DNA of 46,665 nucleotides from an uncultured Rhodocyclaceae bacterium (GTDB lineage: Bacteria; Pseudomonadota; Gammaproteobacteria; Burkholderiales; Rhodocyclaceae). Under the pieces are notes generated by a model, which was given only the letters and a program-made list of their open reading frames with translations, was not told where the DNA came from and did not search any database. Location: NCBI GenBank assembly GCA_900549295.1, contig URNG01000011.1:1-46665 (forward strand), in the 5' to 3' direction. Both the position numbers and the translations under genes were made by a program. Shown piece after piece: positions 7,238 through 16,508 of this stretch; position 1 is the first letter of the stretch, and each line of letters begins with the position of its first letter.

Positions 7238-10069
7238 ATGGCTGACTACAAACACACCCTGAATCTCCCCGATACCCCCTTCCCGATGCGCGGCGATCTG
7301 CCCAAGCGGGAGCCGCAGTGGGTGGCGGCGTGGCAGGAGAAGAAGCTCTACCAGCGGATTCGCGCCGCCTGCGCCGGGCGACCGAAGTTCGTGCTGCACG
7401 ACGGGCCACCCTATGCCAATGGCGACATCCACATCGGCCATGCGGTGAACAAGATTCTCAAGGACATCATCCTGCGCTCGAAGACGCTCGCCGGGTTCGA
7501 CGCGCCCTATGTGCCGGGCTGGGACTGCCACGGCATGCCGATCGAGATCCAGATCGAGAAAACGCATGGCAAGAACATTCCCCGCGCCGAGGTGCAGCGG
7601 CTGGCGCGGGCCTACGCTGCCGAGCAGATCGAGCGCCAGAAGAAGGATTTCATCCGCCTGGGCGTGCTCGGGGAGTGGGACAACCCCTATCTGACCATGA
7701 ACTTCAAGACCGAGGCCGACGAGATTCGGGCGCTGGCGGCGATGCTGCGGCGCGGTTTCGTCTATCGCGGCCTGAAGCCGGTGAACTGGTGCTTCGACTG
7801 CGGTTCGGCGCTGGCGGAAGCCGAGGTCGAATATCAGGACAAGAAATCGCCGGCCATCGACGTTGGTTTCCCCGTTGTCGAGCGCGAAAAGCTGGCGGCG
7901 GCCTTCGGCCTTGCCGAACTGCCGGTGGGTGAAGCTTATGCGGTGATCTGGACGACCACGCCGTGGACGATTCCCGGCAACCAGGCGCTCAACGTGCATC
8001 CGGAAATCACCTATCACCTGGTGCGGACGGAACGCGGCTGCCTGGTGCTGGCGGCGGATTTGCAGGAAGCGTGCCTGGCGCGCTACGGCCTTGCCGGTAC
8101 CACCGTCGCCGCCTGCGCCGGGGCCGCGCTGGAGCGCATCGCCTTCCGCCATCCGCTTTATGCGCGCCAGTCGCCCGTGTTCCTGGCCGATTACGTCGGG
8201 CTGGACGCCGGCACCGGCATCGTGCACTCCGCGCCCGCCTACGGTCTGGACGATTTCCACACCTGCAAGCGCTACGGCATGCACAACGAGGACATCCTGA
8301 CGCCGGTGCAGGGCGACGGCACGTTTGCCGCCGATCTGCCGATTTTCGGCGGCATGAACGTCTGGAAGGCGAACCCCGTGGTGGTGGAAAAACTGGCCGA
8401 GGCCGGCGCGCTGTTCAAGCACGCCAGCATCGAGCACAGCTACATGCACTGCTGGCGGCACAAGACGCCGCTGATCTACCGCGCCACCAGCCAGTGGTTC
8501 GTGCGCATGGATGCGCCGGACGTCGACAGCCAGGGCGTCGCCGCTACCGAACCCGCCGGCCACACGCTGCGCTCCGCCGCCTTGCAGGGCGTCGAGGACA
8601 CCGCCTTCTACCCCGCCTGGGGCAAGAACCGCCTGCACGCCATGATCGCCAACCGCCCCGACTGGTGCATCTCGCGCCAGCGCAACTGGGGCGTGCCGCT
8701 GCCTTTCTTCACCCACAAGGCGACCGGCGAGTTGCACCCGGACACGCTGGCGCTCATGGAAGCCGTGGCGCAGCGCGTCGAAGCGGGCGGCATCGAGGCG
8801 TGGACGCAACTCGATCCCGCCGAATTGCTCGGCGCGCAGGCCGCCGATTACGTCAAGACCACCGACATTCTCGACGTCTGGTTCGATTCCGGCACCACGC
8901 ACCTGAGCGTCATGCGCGGCTCGCACGCCGATCAACTGACCTGGCCGGCCGATCTGTATCTGGAAGGCTCCGACCAGCATCGCGGCTGGTTCCATTCCTC
9001 GCTGCTCACCGGCGCGGCCATCGACGGCCGCGCGCCGTACAAGGCGCTGCTGACGCACGGTTTCGTGGTCGATGGCAAGGGCCACAAGATGTCGAAATCC
9101 AGGGGCAACGTCATCGCGCCGCAGCAGGTTTCCGACAAGATGGGGGCCGACATCCTGCGCCTGTGGGTGGCCGCCACCGATTATTCGGGCGAACTCAACA
9201 TCTCCGACGAGATTCTGAAGCGCGTCGTCGAAGCCTACCGCCGCATCCGCAACACCCTGCGCTTTCTGCTCGCCAACGTCTCCGATTTCAACCCGGCGAC
9301 GGACATGCTGCCGGTCGGGGAATGGCTGGAAATCGACCGCTACGCGCTGGCGCTCACCCGAGCGTTGCAGCAGACCTGCGCCGCCGATTACGAAGAATTC
9401 GAGTTTCACCGCGTGGTGCAGGCGCTGCAAACCTTCTGCTCGGAAGACCTGGGCGGCTTCTATCTCGACATCCTGAAAGACCGCCTCTACACCACCGGCG
9501 AGAAATCGAGCGCCCGCCGCTCGGCGCAGTCGGCCCTGTGGCACATCGCGCACACCTTCGTCCGCCTGCTCGCGCCGGTCACCGCATTCACGGCGGAAGA
9601 GGCGTGGGCCGTACTCAATAAAAAGGACGACGATAAAAAGAGCGACGACTCCATCCTCTTCCAGCAATGGCACGAACTGCCGGCGCAAAGCGAAGGCGAG
9701 GCGCTGCTCGCCAAATGGCGGACGATCCGCGAGGTGCGCAACGACGTGACCAAGGCGCTCGAAGCGCGCCGCGAAGCGGGCGAGATCGGCGCGGCGCTGC
9801 AAGCGGCGGTGGAGATCCGCTGTGGCGGTGAGAAATATGCCGCCCTGGCGTCGCTCGGCGACGATCTGAAGTTCATCTTCATCTGCTCGGCGACGACGCT
9901 GGTCGAGGCTGCCGACGAAGCCGTCACCGCCACGCCGCTTGCCCACGCCAAGTGCGAACGCTGCTGGCACGTGCGCGCCGACGTTGGTAGTAACGCCGAG
10001 CATCCCGAACTGTGCGGGCGCTGCGTGAGCAATCTCTTCGGCGCGGGCGAGGTGCGTGAGCATGCCTAA
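7238..10069 (+). CDS. ileS: Isoleucyl-tRNA synthetase
   Basis: Charges tRNA-Ile and edits mischarged valine. 943 residues, a full-length class I synthetase. The HIGH motif is in NGDIHIGHAVNKILKD, the editing-domain region is around TTTPWTIPGNQALNVHPE, and the KMSKS motif is in KGHKMSKSRGN. The C-terminal zinc-finger CERCWH...CGRC is intact. A short Lys/Asp-rich insertion (NKKDDDKKSDD, about residues 796-806) interrupts the anticodon-binding region. The start ATG 7238 follows ribF by 23 bases. The 3' end overlaps lspA by eight bases. A 1026-codon open frame on the opposite strand is only the antisense mirror of this gene's codon bias. Confidence 0.98.
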   Translation: MADYKHTLNLPDTPFPMRGDLPKREPQWVAAWQEKKLYQRIRAACAGRPKFVLHDGPPYANGDIHIGHAVNKILKDIILRSKTLAGFDAPYVPGWDCHGMPIEIQIEKTHGKNIPRAEVQRLARAYAAEQIERQKKDFIRLGVLGEWDNPYLTMNFKTEADEIRALAAMLRRGFVYRGLKPVNWCFDCGSALAEAEVEYQDKKSPAIDVGFPVVEREKLAAAFGLAELPVGEAYAVIWTTTPWTIPGNQALNVHPEITYHLVRTERGCLVLAADLQEACLARYGLAGTTVAACAGAALERIAFRHPLYARQSPVFLADYVGLDAGTGIVHSAPAYGLDDFHTCKRYGMHNEDILTPVQGDGTFAADLPIFGGMNVWKANPVVVEKLAEAGALFKHASIEHSYMHCWRHKTPLIYRATSQWFVRMDAPDVDSQGVAATEPAGHTLRSAALQGVEDTAFYPAWGKNRLHAMIANRPDWCISRQRNWGVPLPFFTHKATGELHPDTLALMEAVAQRVEAGGIEAWTQLDPAELLGAQAADYVKTTDILDVWFDSGTTHLSVMRGSHADQLTWPADLYLEGSDQHRGWFHSSLLTGAAIDGRAPYKALLTHGFVVDGKGHKMSKSRGNVIAPQQVSDKMGADILRLWVAATDYSGELNISDEILKRVVEAYRRIRNTLRFLLANVSDFNPATDMLPVGEWLEIDRYALALTRALQQTCAADYEEFEFHRVVQALQTFCSEDLGGFYLDILKDRLYTTGEKSSARRSAQSALWHIAHTFVRLLAPVTAFTAEEAWAVLNKKDDDKKSDDSILFQQWHELPAQSEGEALLAKWRTIREVRNDVTKALEARREAGEIGAALQAAVEIRCGGEKYAALASLGDDLKFIFICSATTLVEAADEAVTATPLAHAKCERCWHVRADVGSNAEHPELCGRCVSNLFGAGEVREHA

Positions 10070-10535
10070 ACCCGGGCACTGGTATGGATTGGCCGCGCTG
10101 GTGATCGTGCTCGACCAGCTCAGCAAATGGCTGGTGCTGGAGCGCATCATGCCCGGCGAGGTGATCTATGTCGCGCCTTTCTGGAACTGGGTGCTGACCT
10201 TCAATCCGGGCGCGGCGTTCAGCTTTCTCGCCGACCAGCCGGGCTGGCAGCGCTGGTTTTTCACCGTGCTGGCGCTGGCCGTGTCCGCCTGGATCGCGCT
10301 GGAATTGCGCAAGCATCCCGGGCAGAAGCTGCTTTCCCTGGCGCTCGCCCTGGTCATGGGCGGCGCGCTCGGCAACGTGATCGACCGCGTGCGCTTCGGC
10401 GCGGTGGTCGATTTCGTGCAGTGGCACGCCGCCGGTTACTACTGGCCCGCCTTCAACGTCGCCGATTCGGCCATCAGCCTCGGCGCGGTCCTGCTCATCT
10501 TCGCTTCATTCGCCCACAAGAAGGATTCCCCATGA
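10062..10535 (+). CDS. lspA: Lipoprotein signal peptidase (signal peptidase II)
   Basis: Inner-membrane aspartic protease that cleaves the signal peptide from lipid-modified prolipoproteins. 157 residues with four membrane segments. Conserved signatures are FNPGAAFSFL, GNVIDRVRFGAVVDFV and FNVADSAISLGA, which carry the two catalytic aspartates. ATG 10062 is preferred over the in-frame GTG two codons earlier. The gene overlaps ileS by eight bases and fkpB by four (ATGA). Likely substrates encoded in this window include the outer membrane lipoprotein at 11056 and NlpD. Confidence 0.96.
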   Translation: MPKPGHWYGLAALVIVLDQLSKWLVLERIMPGEVIYVAPFWNWVLTFNPGAAFSFLADQPGWQRWFFTVLALAVSAWIALELRKHPGQKLLSLALALVMGGALGNVIDRVRFGAVVDFVQWHAAGYYWPAFNVADSAISLGAVLLIFASFAHKKDSP

Positions 10536-10963
10536 CCGCCAGCGTGCAAGCCGACAGCTTCCTCACCCTGCACTACCGCATCTCCACCCTGGAGGGCGAG
10601 GAATTCCTGTCCACCTTCGACATGAGTCCGGCCACCCTGCAAATGGGCAGCGGCCAGCTGGCCGGGTCGCTGGAGGACGTGCTGCTCGGCCTGGAACAGG
10701 GCGGCCACTACGTGTTCGAGCTGGAGCCGGGGCAGGCTTTCGGTGAGCACAACGCGCGTCTGGTCGAGCGCATCGCCCGCAGCGGTCTGCCGGCGGGCAT
10801 GGAACTCAAGGAAAACTCCATCGTCGAGTTCACCGCCCCGAATGGTGCGGCTTTCTCCGGCTTCCTGCGCGAACTCGACGAGAAAAGCGCCCTCTTCGAT
10901 TTCAATCACCCGCTGGCCGGCAAGGCCATCCGCTTCGAGGTGAAATTGATCGGAGTGATGTAA
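10532..10963 (+). CDS. fkpB: FKBP-type peptidyl-prolyl isomerase, SlpA/FkpB type
   Basis: A 143-residue cytosolic FKBP-fold prolyl isomerase with an inserted chaperone flap. It begins MTASVQADSFLTLHYRI; residues such as TFDMSPATLQMGSGQLAGSLE and FELEPGQAFGEHN match the SlpA family, and the C-terminus NHPLAGKAIRFEVKLIGV is typical. The start overlaps the lspA stop as ATGA, so it is translationally coupled. In most relatives ispH comes next; here it is absent and a divergently evolved efflux block follows after 92 bases. Confidence 0.94.
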   Translation: MTASVQADSFLTLHYRISTLEGEEFLSTFDMSPATLQMGSGQLAGSLEDVLLGLEQGGHYVFELEPGQAFGEHNARLVERIARSGLPAGMELKENSIVEFTAPNGAAFSGFLRELDEKSALFDFNHPLAGKAIRFEVKLIGVM

Positions 10964-11055
10964 GGGGGGAGAATGACTCCGGCAGTAAGGAAAAGAAGGG
11001 GGTTGCTTGCCAGCGGCCCGCGATTTCCCGAACCTTTGATGCCGGAGCCTCTGAT

Positions 11056-12531
11056 ATGACGAACCCTGTTTCACGCTTTCGCTTCGCCCGGCGCGCTGTT
11101 CTCGCCGCGGCGGTGCTGGCGCTGACCGCCTGCTCCTGGCTCGCCCCGCAGGGCGAAGCGCCCGATCCGCAACTGGCGCGGGACTGGCCAGCCGATACCG
11201 TCGGCGAGCGGGAGGCCGGGCGGGCAGCCAGCGAGTTGCACTGGCGCGAGTATTTCGTTTCCCCCGAACTGGTTGCCCTGATCGACACCGCCTTGCAGAA
11301 CAACCGCGATCTGCGTCTGGCGCTGCTGCGCGTCGAGGAGGCGCGGGCGGCTTACGGCATCCAGCGCGCCGGCCAGTTTCCGGCCATCGGCCTCGGCGCG
11401 CAGGGCGCGCGCAGCCGGGTGCCAGGCGATCTCAATGCCAGCGGCCAGTCGGTGGTGGGCAGCGATTACGAGGCTTACGTCGGCCTCAACAGTTGGGAGC
11501 TGGATCTGTGGGGGCGCGTGCGCAGCCTCAAGGATGCCGCCTTGCAGGACTATCTGGCGACCGAGGCTGCCCAGCGCGCGGCGCGCGTTTCGCTCATCGC
11601 GGCGGTGGCCAACGCTTGGCTCGGCCTGCGCGAACTCGACGAGCGCATCGCGCTGGCGCAGCAGACCATCGCCACGCGCGAGGAAGCCCACCGCATCTTC
11701 CGCCGCCGCAACGAGGTGGGTTCCGCGTCGACGCTGGAACTGACGCAGGTGGAAACCTTGCTCAATCACGCCCGCACCCTGGAAACGCAGTTGCAGCAGG
11801 CGCGCGCCGCGCAGGCGCACGCCCTGACGCTGCTGCTGGGCGCGCCGGTCGAACTGCCGCCGGCTGTCGACGTGCATCTGCGCGACGACGACGTGTTCGC
11901 CCCCGTGCGCGTCGGTCTGCCCGCTGAATTGCTGACGGCGCGCCCCGACATCCTCGCCGCGGAACGACGTCTCGCCGCCGCTCAGGCCAACATCCGGGCG
12001 GCGCGCGCGGCCTTTTTTCCGCGTATTGCCCTGACCGGCAGTTTCGGCACCGCCAGCGCCCAGCTTGACGGCTTGTTCGAGTCCGGCAGCCGCGCCTGGA
12101 CTTTCGCGCCGACGATCTCGCTGCCCATTTTCGACGGCGGGTTGCGCCGATCCAGCCTCGATCTGGCCGAAGTGCGCAGCGATCAGGCGGTGGCCAGTTA
12201 CGAGCGCACCGTGCAGATCGCCTTCCGCGAGGTGGCCGACGCGCTGTCGTCCCGCCAGTGGCTGACGCGGCAGGTCGCCATCCAGCAGCAGTCGCTCGCC
12301 ACCCAGACGCAGCGCGCCCGGCTGGCGCAGTTGCGCTACGAGCACGGCGCGACGGCCTATCTCGAAGTGCTGGACGCGCAGCGCGATCTGCTGGAAGCGC
12401 AGCAGCAATCGGTGCAGGCGCGGCGCAGCCTGCTGTCCAGCCACATTGCGCTCTACACCGCGCTGGGCGGCGCAGCCAATGTCGACGCCGTGGCTGGTAA
12501 CGCCGATCAGCCTGCAACTTCCACTCCTTGA
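11056..12531 (+). CDS. RND/ABC efflux outer membrane lipoprotein, NodT/OprM (TolC-like) family
   Basis: Outer membrane channel of a tripartite exporter. 491 residues. A signal peptide ends in a lipobox, LALTACSW, so the mature protein is lipid-anchored. Two OEP repeats follow, with the hallmark segments GLNSWELDLWGRVRSL and TARPDILAAERRLAAAQANI, and the periplasmic helix motif FREVADALSSRQWL. Normal length. The start ATG 11056 fits the signal peptide. It leads an operon with the HlyD-type adaptor 10 bases downstream and the ABC components after that. Having the outer membrane gene as first member gives a self-contained exporter. Confidence 0.95.
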   Translation: MTNPVSRFRFARRAVLAAAVLALTACSWLAPQGEAPDPQLARDWPADTVGEREAGRAASELHWREYFVSPELVALIDTALQNNRDLRLALLRVEEARAAYGIQRAGQFPAIGLGAQGARSRVPGDLNASGQSVVGSDYEAYVGLNSWELDLWGRVRSLKDAALQDYLATEAAQRAARVSLIAAVANAWLGLRELDERIALAQQTIATREEAHRIFRRRNEVGSASTLELTQVETLLNHARTLETQLQQARAAQAHALTLLLGAPVELPPAVDVHLRDDDVFAPVRVGLPAELLTARPDILAAERRLAAAQANIRAARAAFFPRIALTGSFGTASAQLDGLFESGSRAWTFAPTISLPIFDGGLRRSSLDLAEVRSDQAVASYERTVQIAFREVADALSSRQWLTRQVAIQQQSLATQTQRARLAQLRYEHGATAYLEVLDAQRDLLEAQQQSVQARRSLLSSHIALYTALGGAANVDAVAGNADQPATSTP

Positions 12532-12541
12532 GGTAATCGTG

Positions 12542-13723
12542 ATGGCATTTTCCGCATCGTCGAAGAAAACTGTTTTCATTGTCGCGGCGCTGGCCGTCGC
12601 CGCTTTGGTCGGATTCGGCTGGACGAAGTACGCGCATCAGGGGCCGGGCGAGGGGTTCGTCAGCGGCAACGGGCGCATCGAAGCCACCGAAATCGACGTT
12701 GCCAGCAAATTCGCCGGGCGGGTGGCCGAAATCACCGTGCGCGAGGGGGATTTCGTGACGGAAGGGCAGACGCTCGCTCGCATGCAGATCGACACGCTCG
12801 AAGCGCAGCGCGCCGAAGCCCGCGCCGGTCATCAGGAGGCGCTGCATGCCGTGGCGGCGGCCAAGGCGCAGATCAGCCTGCGTCAGAGCGACGTGCTGGC
12901 GGTGCAGGCGCAGGTTGCCCAGCGCGAGGCCGAACTGGACGCGGCGCAGCGGCGGCTGGCGCGCTCCGACACCCTGAGCCGGGAAGGCGCGGCCTCGCAG
13001 CAGGAAGTGGATGACGACCGGGCGCGCACGCGCAGCGCACAAGCGGCGCTTGCCGCCACGCGCGCCCAGGTCGTCGCGGCGCAGGCGGCGGTGGAGTCGG
13101 CAAAAGCGCAGCAGACCGGGGCAGAATCGCGGGTGGCGGCGGTGCAGGCGAGCATAGACCGGATCGAGGCCGACATTGCCGACAGCGCGCTCAAGGCGCC
13201 GCGCGATGGCCGGGTGCAGGTGCGCGTGGCGCAGCCGGGCGAGGTGATCGGCGCCGGGGGGCGGGTGCTCAACCTGCTCGATCTGTCCGACGTGTACATG
13301 ACCTTTTTCGTACCCGAAACCGTCGCCGGGCGCGTGGCGCTGGGCAGCGAGGTGCGGATCGTGGTCGATGCGGCAGCGCAGGCGGTGATTCCGGCCCGGG
13401 TTTCCTTCGTCGCTAGTCAGGCCCAGTTCACGCCGAAAACGGTGGAAACCGCCAGCGAGCGGCAAAAACTGATGTTCCGGGTGCGCGCCCAGATTCCTCC
13501 CGAATTGCTGCGTCAATATCTGACCCAGGTGAAAACCGGCGTGCCGGGCGTGGCTTGGCTCAAGCTCGACGCGCTGGCCGAATGGCCCGCCGCGCTGGCC
13601 GTGACGCCAGCACTGCAAGCGGTGTTACAGACGACGGAGCAGACGACAGAGGGAACGACAGAGCGGCGCTCGGATCAAGCGACGGAACAGCGCACCAACC
13701 AAGCGGCAAAACAGGCGGATTGA
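12542..13723 (+). CDS. HlyD-family periplasmic adaptor (membrane fusion protein)
   Basis: Links an inner-membrane pump to the outer-membrane channel. 393 residues. One N-terminal membrane segment (about residues 8-28), then a biotinyl-lipoyl half around NGRIEATEIDVASKFAGRV, a long coiled-coil hairpin rich in Ala/Gln/Arg (about 80-210), and the second lipoyl half DGRVQVRVAQPGEVI with the beta-barrel after it. This resembles the YhiI/YbhG type associated with RbbA-like ABC proteins. The last 30 residues are an odd Thr/Gln/Glu-rich tail (QTTEQTTEGTTERRSDQATE) coded by degenerate ACGACAGAG-like repeats. The RbbA-like gene starts four bases after its stop. Confidence 0.94.
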   Translation: MAFSASSKKTVFIVAALAVAALVGFGWTKYAHQGPGEGFVSGNGRIEATEIDVASKFAGRVAEITVREGDFVTEGQTLARMQIDTLEAQRAEARAGHQEALHAVAAAKAQISLRQSDVLAVQAQVAQREAELDAAQRRLARSDTLSREGAASQQEVDDDRARTRSAQAALAATRAQVVAAQAAVESAKAQQTGAESRVAAVQASIDRIEADIADSALKAPRDGRVQVRVAQPGEVIGAGGRVLNLLDLSDVYMTFFVPETVAGRVALGSEVRIVVDAAAQAVIPARVSFVASQAQFTPKTVETASERQKLMFRVRAQIPPELLRQYLTQVKTGVPGVAWLKLDALAEWPAALAVTPALQAVLQTTEQTTEGTTERRSDQATEQRTNQAAKQAD

Positions 13724-13726
13724 TCC

Positions 13727-16507
13727 ATGCGGCCCGAACAGCCTCCAGTGGTACGCCTGGGCGGCGTCCGGCTGCGCTACGGCAAAGTCGAGGCGCTCTG
13801 CGGCATCGACGCGGCGATTCCCGCTGGCTGCATGGTGGGCCTGATCGGCCCGGACGGCGTCGGCAAATCCAGCCTGCTGTCGCTGATTTCCGGCGCGCGC
13901 CGGGTGCAAGCGGGGAAGGTGGAAGTGCTCGGCGGCGACATGGCGCGCCGCCCGCATCGCAACCGCGTCTGCCCGCGCATCGCCTACATGCCGCAGGGCT
14001 TGGGCCGGAATCTCTATCCCACTCTGTCGGTCGAGGAAAACCTGCAATTCTTCGCCCGCCTGTTCGGGCATGACGCCGCCGAGCGCCGCCGGCGCATCGA
14101 CGATCTCACCCGCGCCACCGGCCTGCATCCCTTTCTCGAACGTCCGGCGGGCAAGCTGTCGGGCGGCATGAAGCAGAAGCTCGGCCTGTGCTGCGCCCTG
14201 ATTCACGACCCCGATCTGCTGATTCTCGACGAGCCGACCACCGGCGTCGATCCGCTGGCGCGCGCGCAGTTCTGGGACTTGATCGAGCGCATCCGCAGCG
14301 AGCGGCCAGGCATGAGCGTGCTGGTCGCCACCGCCTACATGGACGAGGCGCAACGCTTCGACTGGCTGCTGGCGATGGATGCCGGTCAGGTGCTGGCGAC
14401 TGGCTCGCCACAAGAACTGCTGGAATGCACTGGCACACAGTCGCTGGAAGCCGCCTTCATCGGCCTTTTGCCAGCGGAGAAAACCCGCAACCATCGGGCG
14501 GTGGACATTCCCCCGCTGCAAGCGGACGCGGAGGACATTGCCATCGAGGCACAGGGACTGACCATGCGTTTCGGCGATTTCGTCGCGGTCGATCACGTCA
14601 GCTTCCGCATCCGACGCGGCGAGATTTTCGGCTTTCTCGGCTCCAACGGCTGCGGCAAGACCACCACGATGAAGATGCTGACCGGCCTTCTGCCCGCCAG
14701 CGAAGGCCGGGCCTGGCTGTTCGGCAACGAGGTCGATCCGCAGGATATCGACACCCGTCGGCGCGTCGGCTACATGTCGCAGGCGTTTTCCCTGTATGGC
14801 GAACTGAGCGTGCGCCAGAACCTGCTGCTGCACGCCCGGCTGTTCAACGTGCCGGAGCCGGAAATTCCGGCCAGGGTGGCCGAGATGGTGGAGCGCTTTG
14901 GCCTCGATGAGGCGCTGGACAGCCTGCCCGAGAGCCTGCCGCTCGGCGTGCGCCAGCGGCTGTCGCTGGCGGTGGCGATGGTGCACAAGCCGGAGATGCT
15001 GATTCTCGACGAACCCACCTCGGGCGTCGATCCGGTAGCGCGCGACGCCTTCTGGCGGCTCCTGGTAGAACTGTCGCGGCGCGACAAGGTGACGATCTTC
15101 ATCTCCACCCACTTCATGAACGAGGCCGAGCGCTGCGACCGCATGTCGATGATGCACGCCGGCAAGGTGCTCGACAGCGACGTACCGGCCCGGCTGGTGG
15201 AAAAACGCGGCGCGGCGACGCTGGAAGAAGCCTTCATCGGCTATCTGCTCGAAGCCGGTGGCGGCACGCAGGCAAGCCCCGCAGAAAGAGCGCCGACGCA
15301 GACAGAGGCACCACAAACAAGCCCCTCTCCCCTCGCGGGAGAGGGGTTGGGCAATCCTCCCCCGCCAGCAAAAAACGAAAAACAAGGCTTCAGCCTGCAA
15401 CGCATGCTGGCCTACCTCTGGCGCGAGGCGCTGGAATTGCAGCGCGACCCGATCCGCGCCACGCTCGCCCTGGGGGGGGCGATCCTGCTGATGTTCGTGA
15501 TCGGTTTCGGCATCAGCATGGACGTGGAAAACCTGCGCTACGCGGTGCTCGACCGCGACCAGACCACGCTCAGCCGCGACTACGCCTTGCAGCTGTCCGG
15601 TTCGCGCTATTTCGTCGAGCATCCGGCGCTCACCGATTACGACGAACTCGACCGGCGCATGCGCAGCGGCGAGCTGTCGCTGGCGATCGAGATTCCGCCC
15701 GGATTCATGCGCGACGCGCTGGCCGGGCGGCCGGTGCAGATCGGCGCCTGGGTCGATGGGGCCATGCCGATGCGCGCCGAAACCGTGCAGGGTTACGTGC
15801 AGGGCATGCATCAGCACTGGCTGGCCGCGCAGATGAACGAGCGCGGCGGCGCGCTGCTAGCCAGCGCCGGCGTGCAGACGCGCTTTCGCTACAACCCGGA
15901 CGTCAGGAGCCTGCCGGCGATGGTGCCGGCGGTGGTGCCGCTGCTGCTGTTGCTGCTGCCGGCCATGCTGACCGCACTGGCGGTGGTGCGTGAGAAGGAA
16001 ACAGGGGCCATCATCAATCTGTACGTCACGCCGGTGACGCGCAGCGAATTCCTGTTCGGCAAGCAATTGCCCTACGTCGGCCTGACGATGGTCAATTTTT
16101 TGCTGATGAGCCTGCTGGCGGTCACGGTATTCGGCGTGCCGGTCAGCGGCGATTACCTGACGCTCACCCTGGCGGCGCTGATCTTCGGTTTCGCGTCCAC
16201 CGGCATGGGGCTGCTCGCTTCGGCGGTGACGAAAAGCCAGATCGCCGCGATGTTCATCGCCATGATCGGCACCATCATCCCGGCCATCCAGTTCTCCGGG
16301 CTGATCGACCCGGTGGCCTCGCTCGAAGGCGCGGGGCGGCTGATCGGCCAAGTTTACCCGGCCACCCACATGGTGACGATCAGTCGCGGCGTGTTCAGCA
16401 AGGCGCTCGGCTTTTCCGATCTGACCGGGGCGTTCTGGCGCATGCTGGTAGCGGTGCCGGTGATTCTCGGCATCGCCATGGCGCTGTTGAAAAAACAGGA
16501 GCGCTGA
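13727..16507 (+). CDS. RbbA/YhiH-like double ABC-ATPase fused to ABC-2 permease
   Basis: 926 residues. ABC domain 1 has Walker A GPDGVGKSS (41-49), signature LSGGMKQKLG and Walker B LLILDEPTTGVD. ABC domain 2 has Walker A GSNGCGKTTT (from 305), a degenerate signature LPLGVRQRLS and Walker B LILDEPTSGVD. The C-terminal ABC-2 permease half begins near residue 560 and has about six membrane segments with a large periplasmic loop. The domain order matches E. coli RbbA, but here the neighbours indicate an exporter, not a ribosome factor. The linker at residues 518-550 is low-complexity and contains an in-frame DNA palindrome encoding SPSPLAGEGLG, apparently inserted. Start ATG 13727 is four bases after the adaptor stop. 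Confidence 0.93.
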   Translation: MRPEQPPVVRLGGVRLRYGKVEALCGIDAAIPAGCMVGLIGPDGVGKSSLLSLISGARRVQAGKVEVLGGDMARRPHRNRVCPRIAYMPQGLGRNLYPTLSVEENLQFFARLFGHDAAERRRRIDDLTRATGLHPFLERPAGKLSGGMKQKLGLCCALIHDPDLLILDEPTTGVDPLARAQFWDLIERIRSERPGMSVLVATAYMDEAQRFDWLLAMDAGQVLATGSPQELLECTGTQSLEAAFIGLLPAEKTRNHRAVDIPPLQADAEDIAIEAQGLTMRFGDFVAVDHVSFRIRRGEIFGFLGSNGCGKTTTMKMLTGLLPASEGRAWLFGNEVDPQDIDTRRRVGYMSQAFSLYGELSVRQNLLLHARLFNVPEPEIPARVAEMVERFGLDEALDSLPESLPLGVRQRLSLAVAMVHKPEMLILDEPTSGVDPVARDAFWRLLVELSRRDKVTIFISTHFMNEAERCDRMSMMHAGKVLDSDVPARLVEKRGAATLEEAFIGYLLEAGGGTQASPAERAPTQTEAPQTSPSPLAGEGLGNPPPPAKNEKQGFSLQRMLAYLWREALELQRDPIRATLALGGAILLMFVIGFGISMDVENLRYAVLDRDQTTLSRDYALQLSGSRYFVEHPALTDYDELDRRMRSGELSLAIEIPPGFMRDALAGRPVQIGAWVDGAMPMRAETVQGYVQGMHQHWLAAQMNERGGALLASAGVQTRFRYNPDVRSLPAMVPAVVPLLLLLLPAMLTALAVVREKETGAIINLYVTPVTRSEFLFGKQLPYVGLTMVNFLLMSLLAVTVFGVPVSGDYLTLTLAALIFGFASTGMGLLASAVTKSQIAAMFIAMIGTIIPAIQFSGLIDPVASLEGAGRLIGQVYPATHMVTISRGVFSKALGFSDLTGAFWRMLVAVPVILGIAMALLKKQER
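15322..15346. repeat. REP-like palindrome inside the RbbA-like gene
   Basis: CCCCTCTCCC (15322-15331) and its perfect complement GGGAGAGGGG (15337-15346) enclose a five-base loop CTCGC. The hairpin is in frame and encodes the peptide SPLAGEG in the linker between the second ATPase domain and the permease domain. Palindromes of this SPLAGEG-coding type are known as intergenic repeats in various proteobacteria; one within a coding region is unusual. I saw no other copy in this window. Confidence 0.7.
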
Positions 16508-16508
16508 C

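Noticed and set aside
7070..10150. 1026-codon minus-strand open frame over ileS
   Set aside because: Antisense mirror of ileS in high-GC DNA; composition is Arg/Gly/His-rich and shows no domain.
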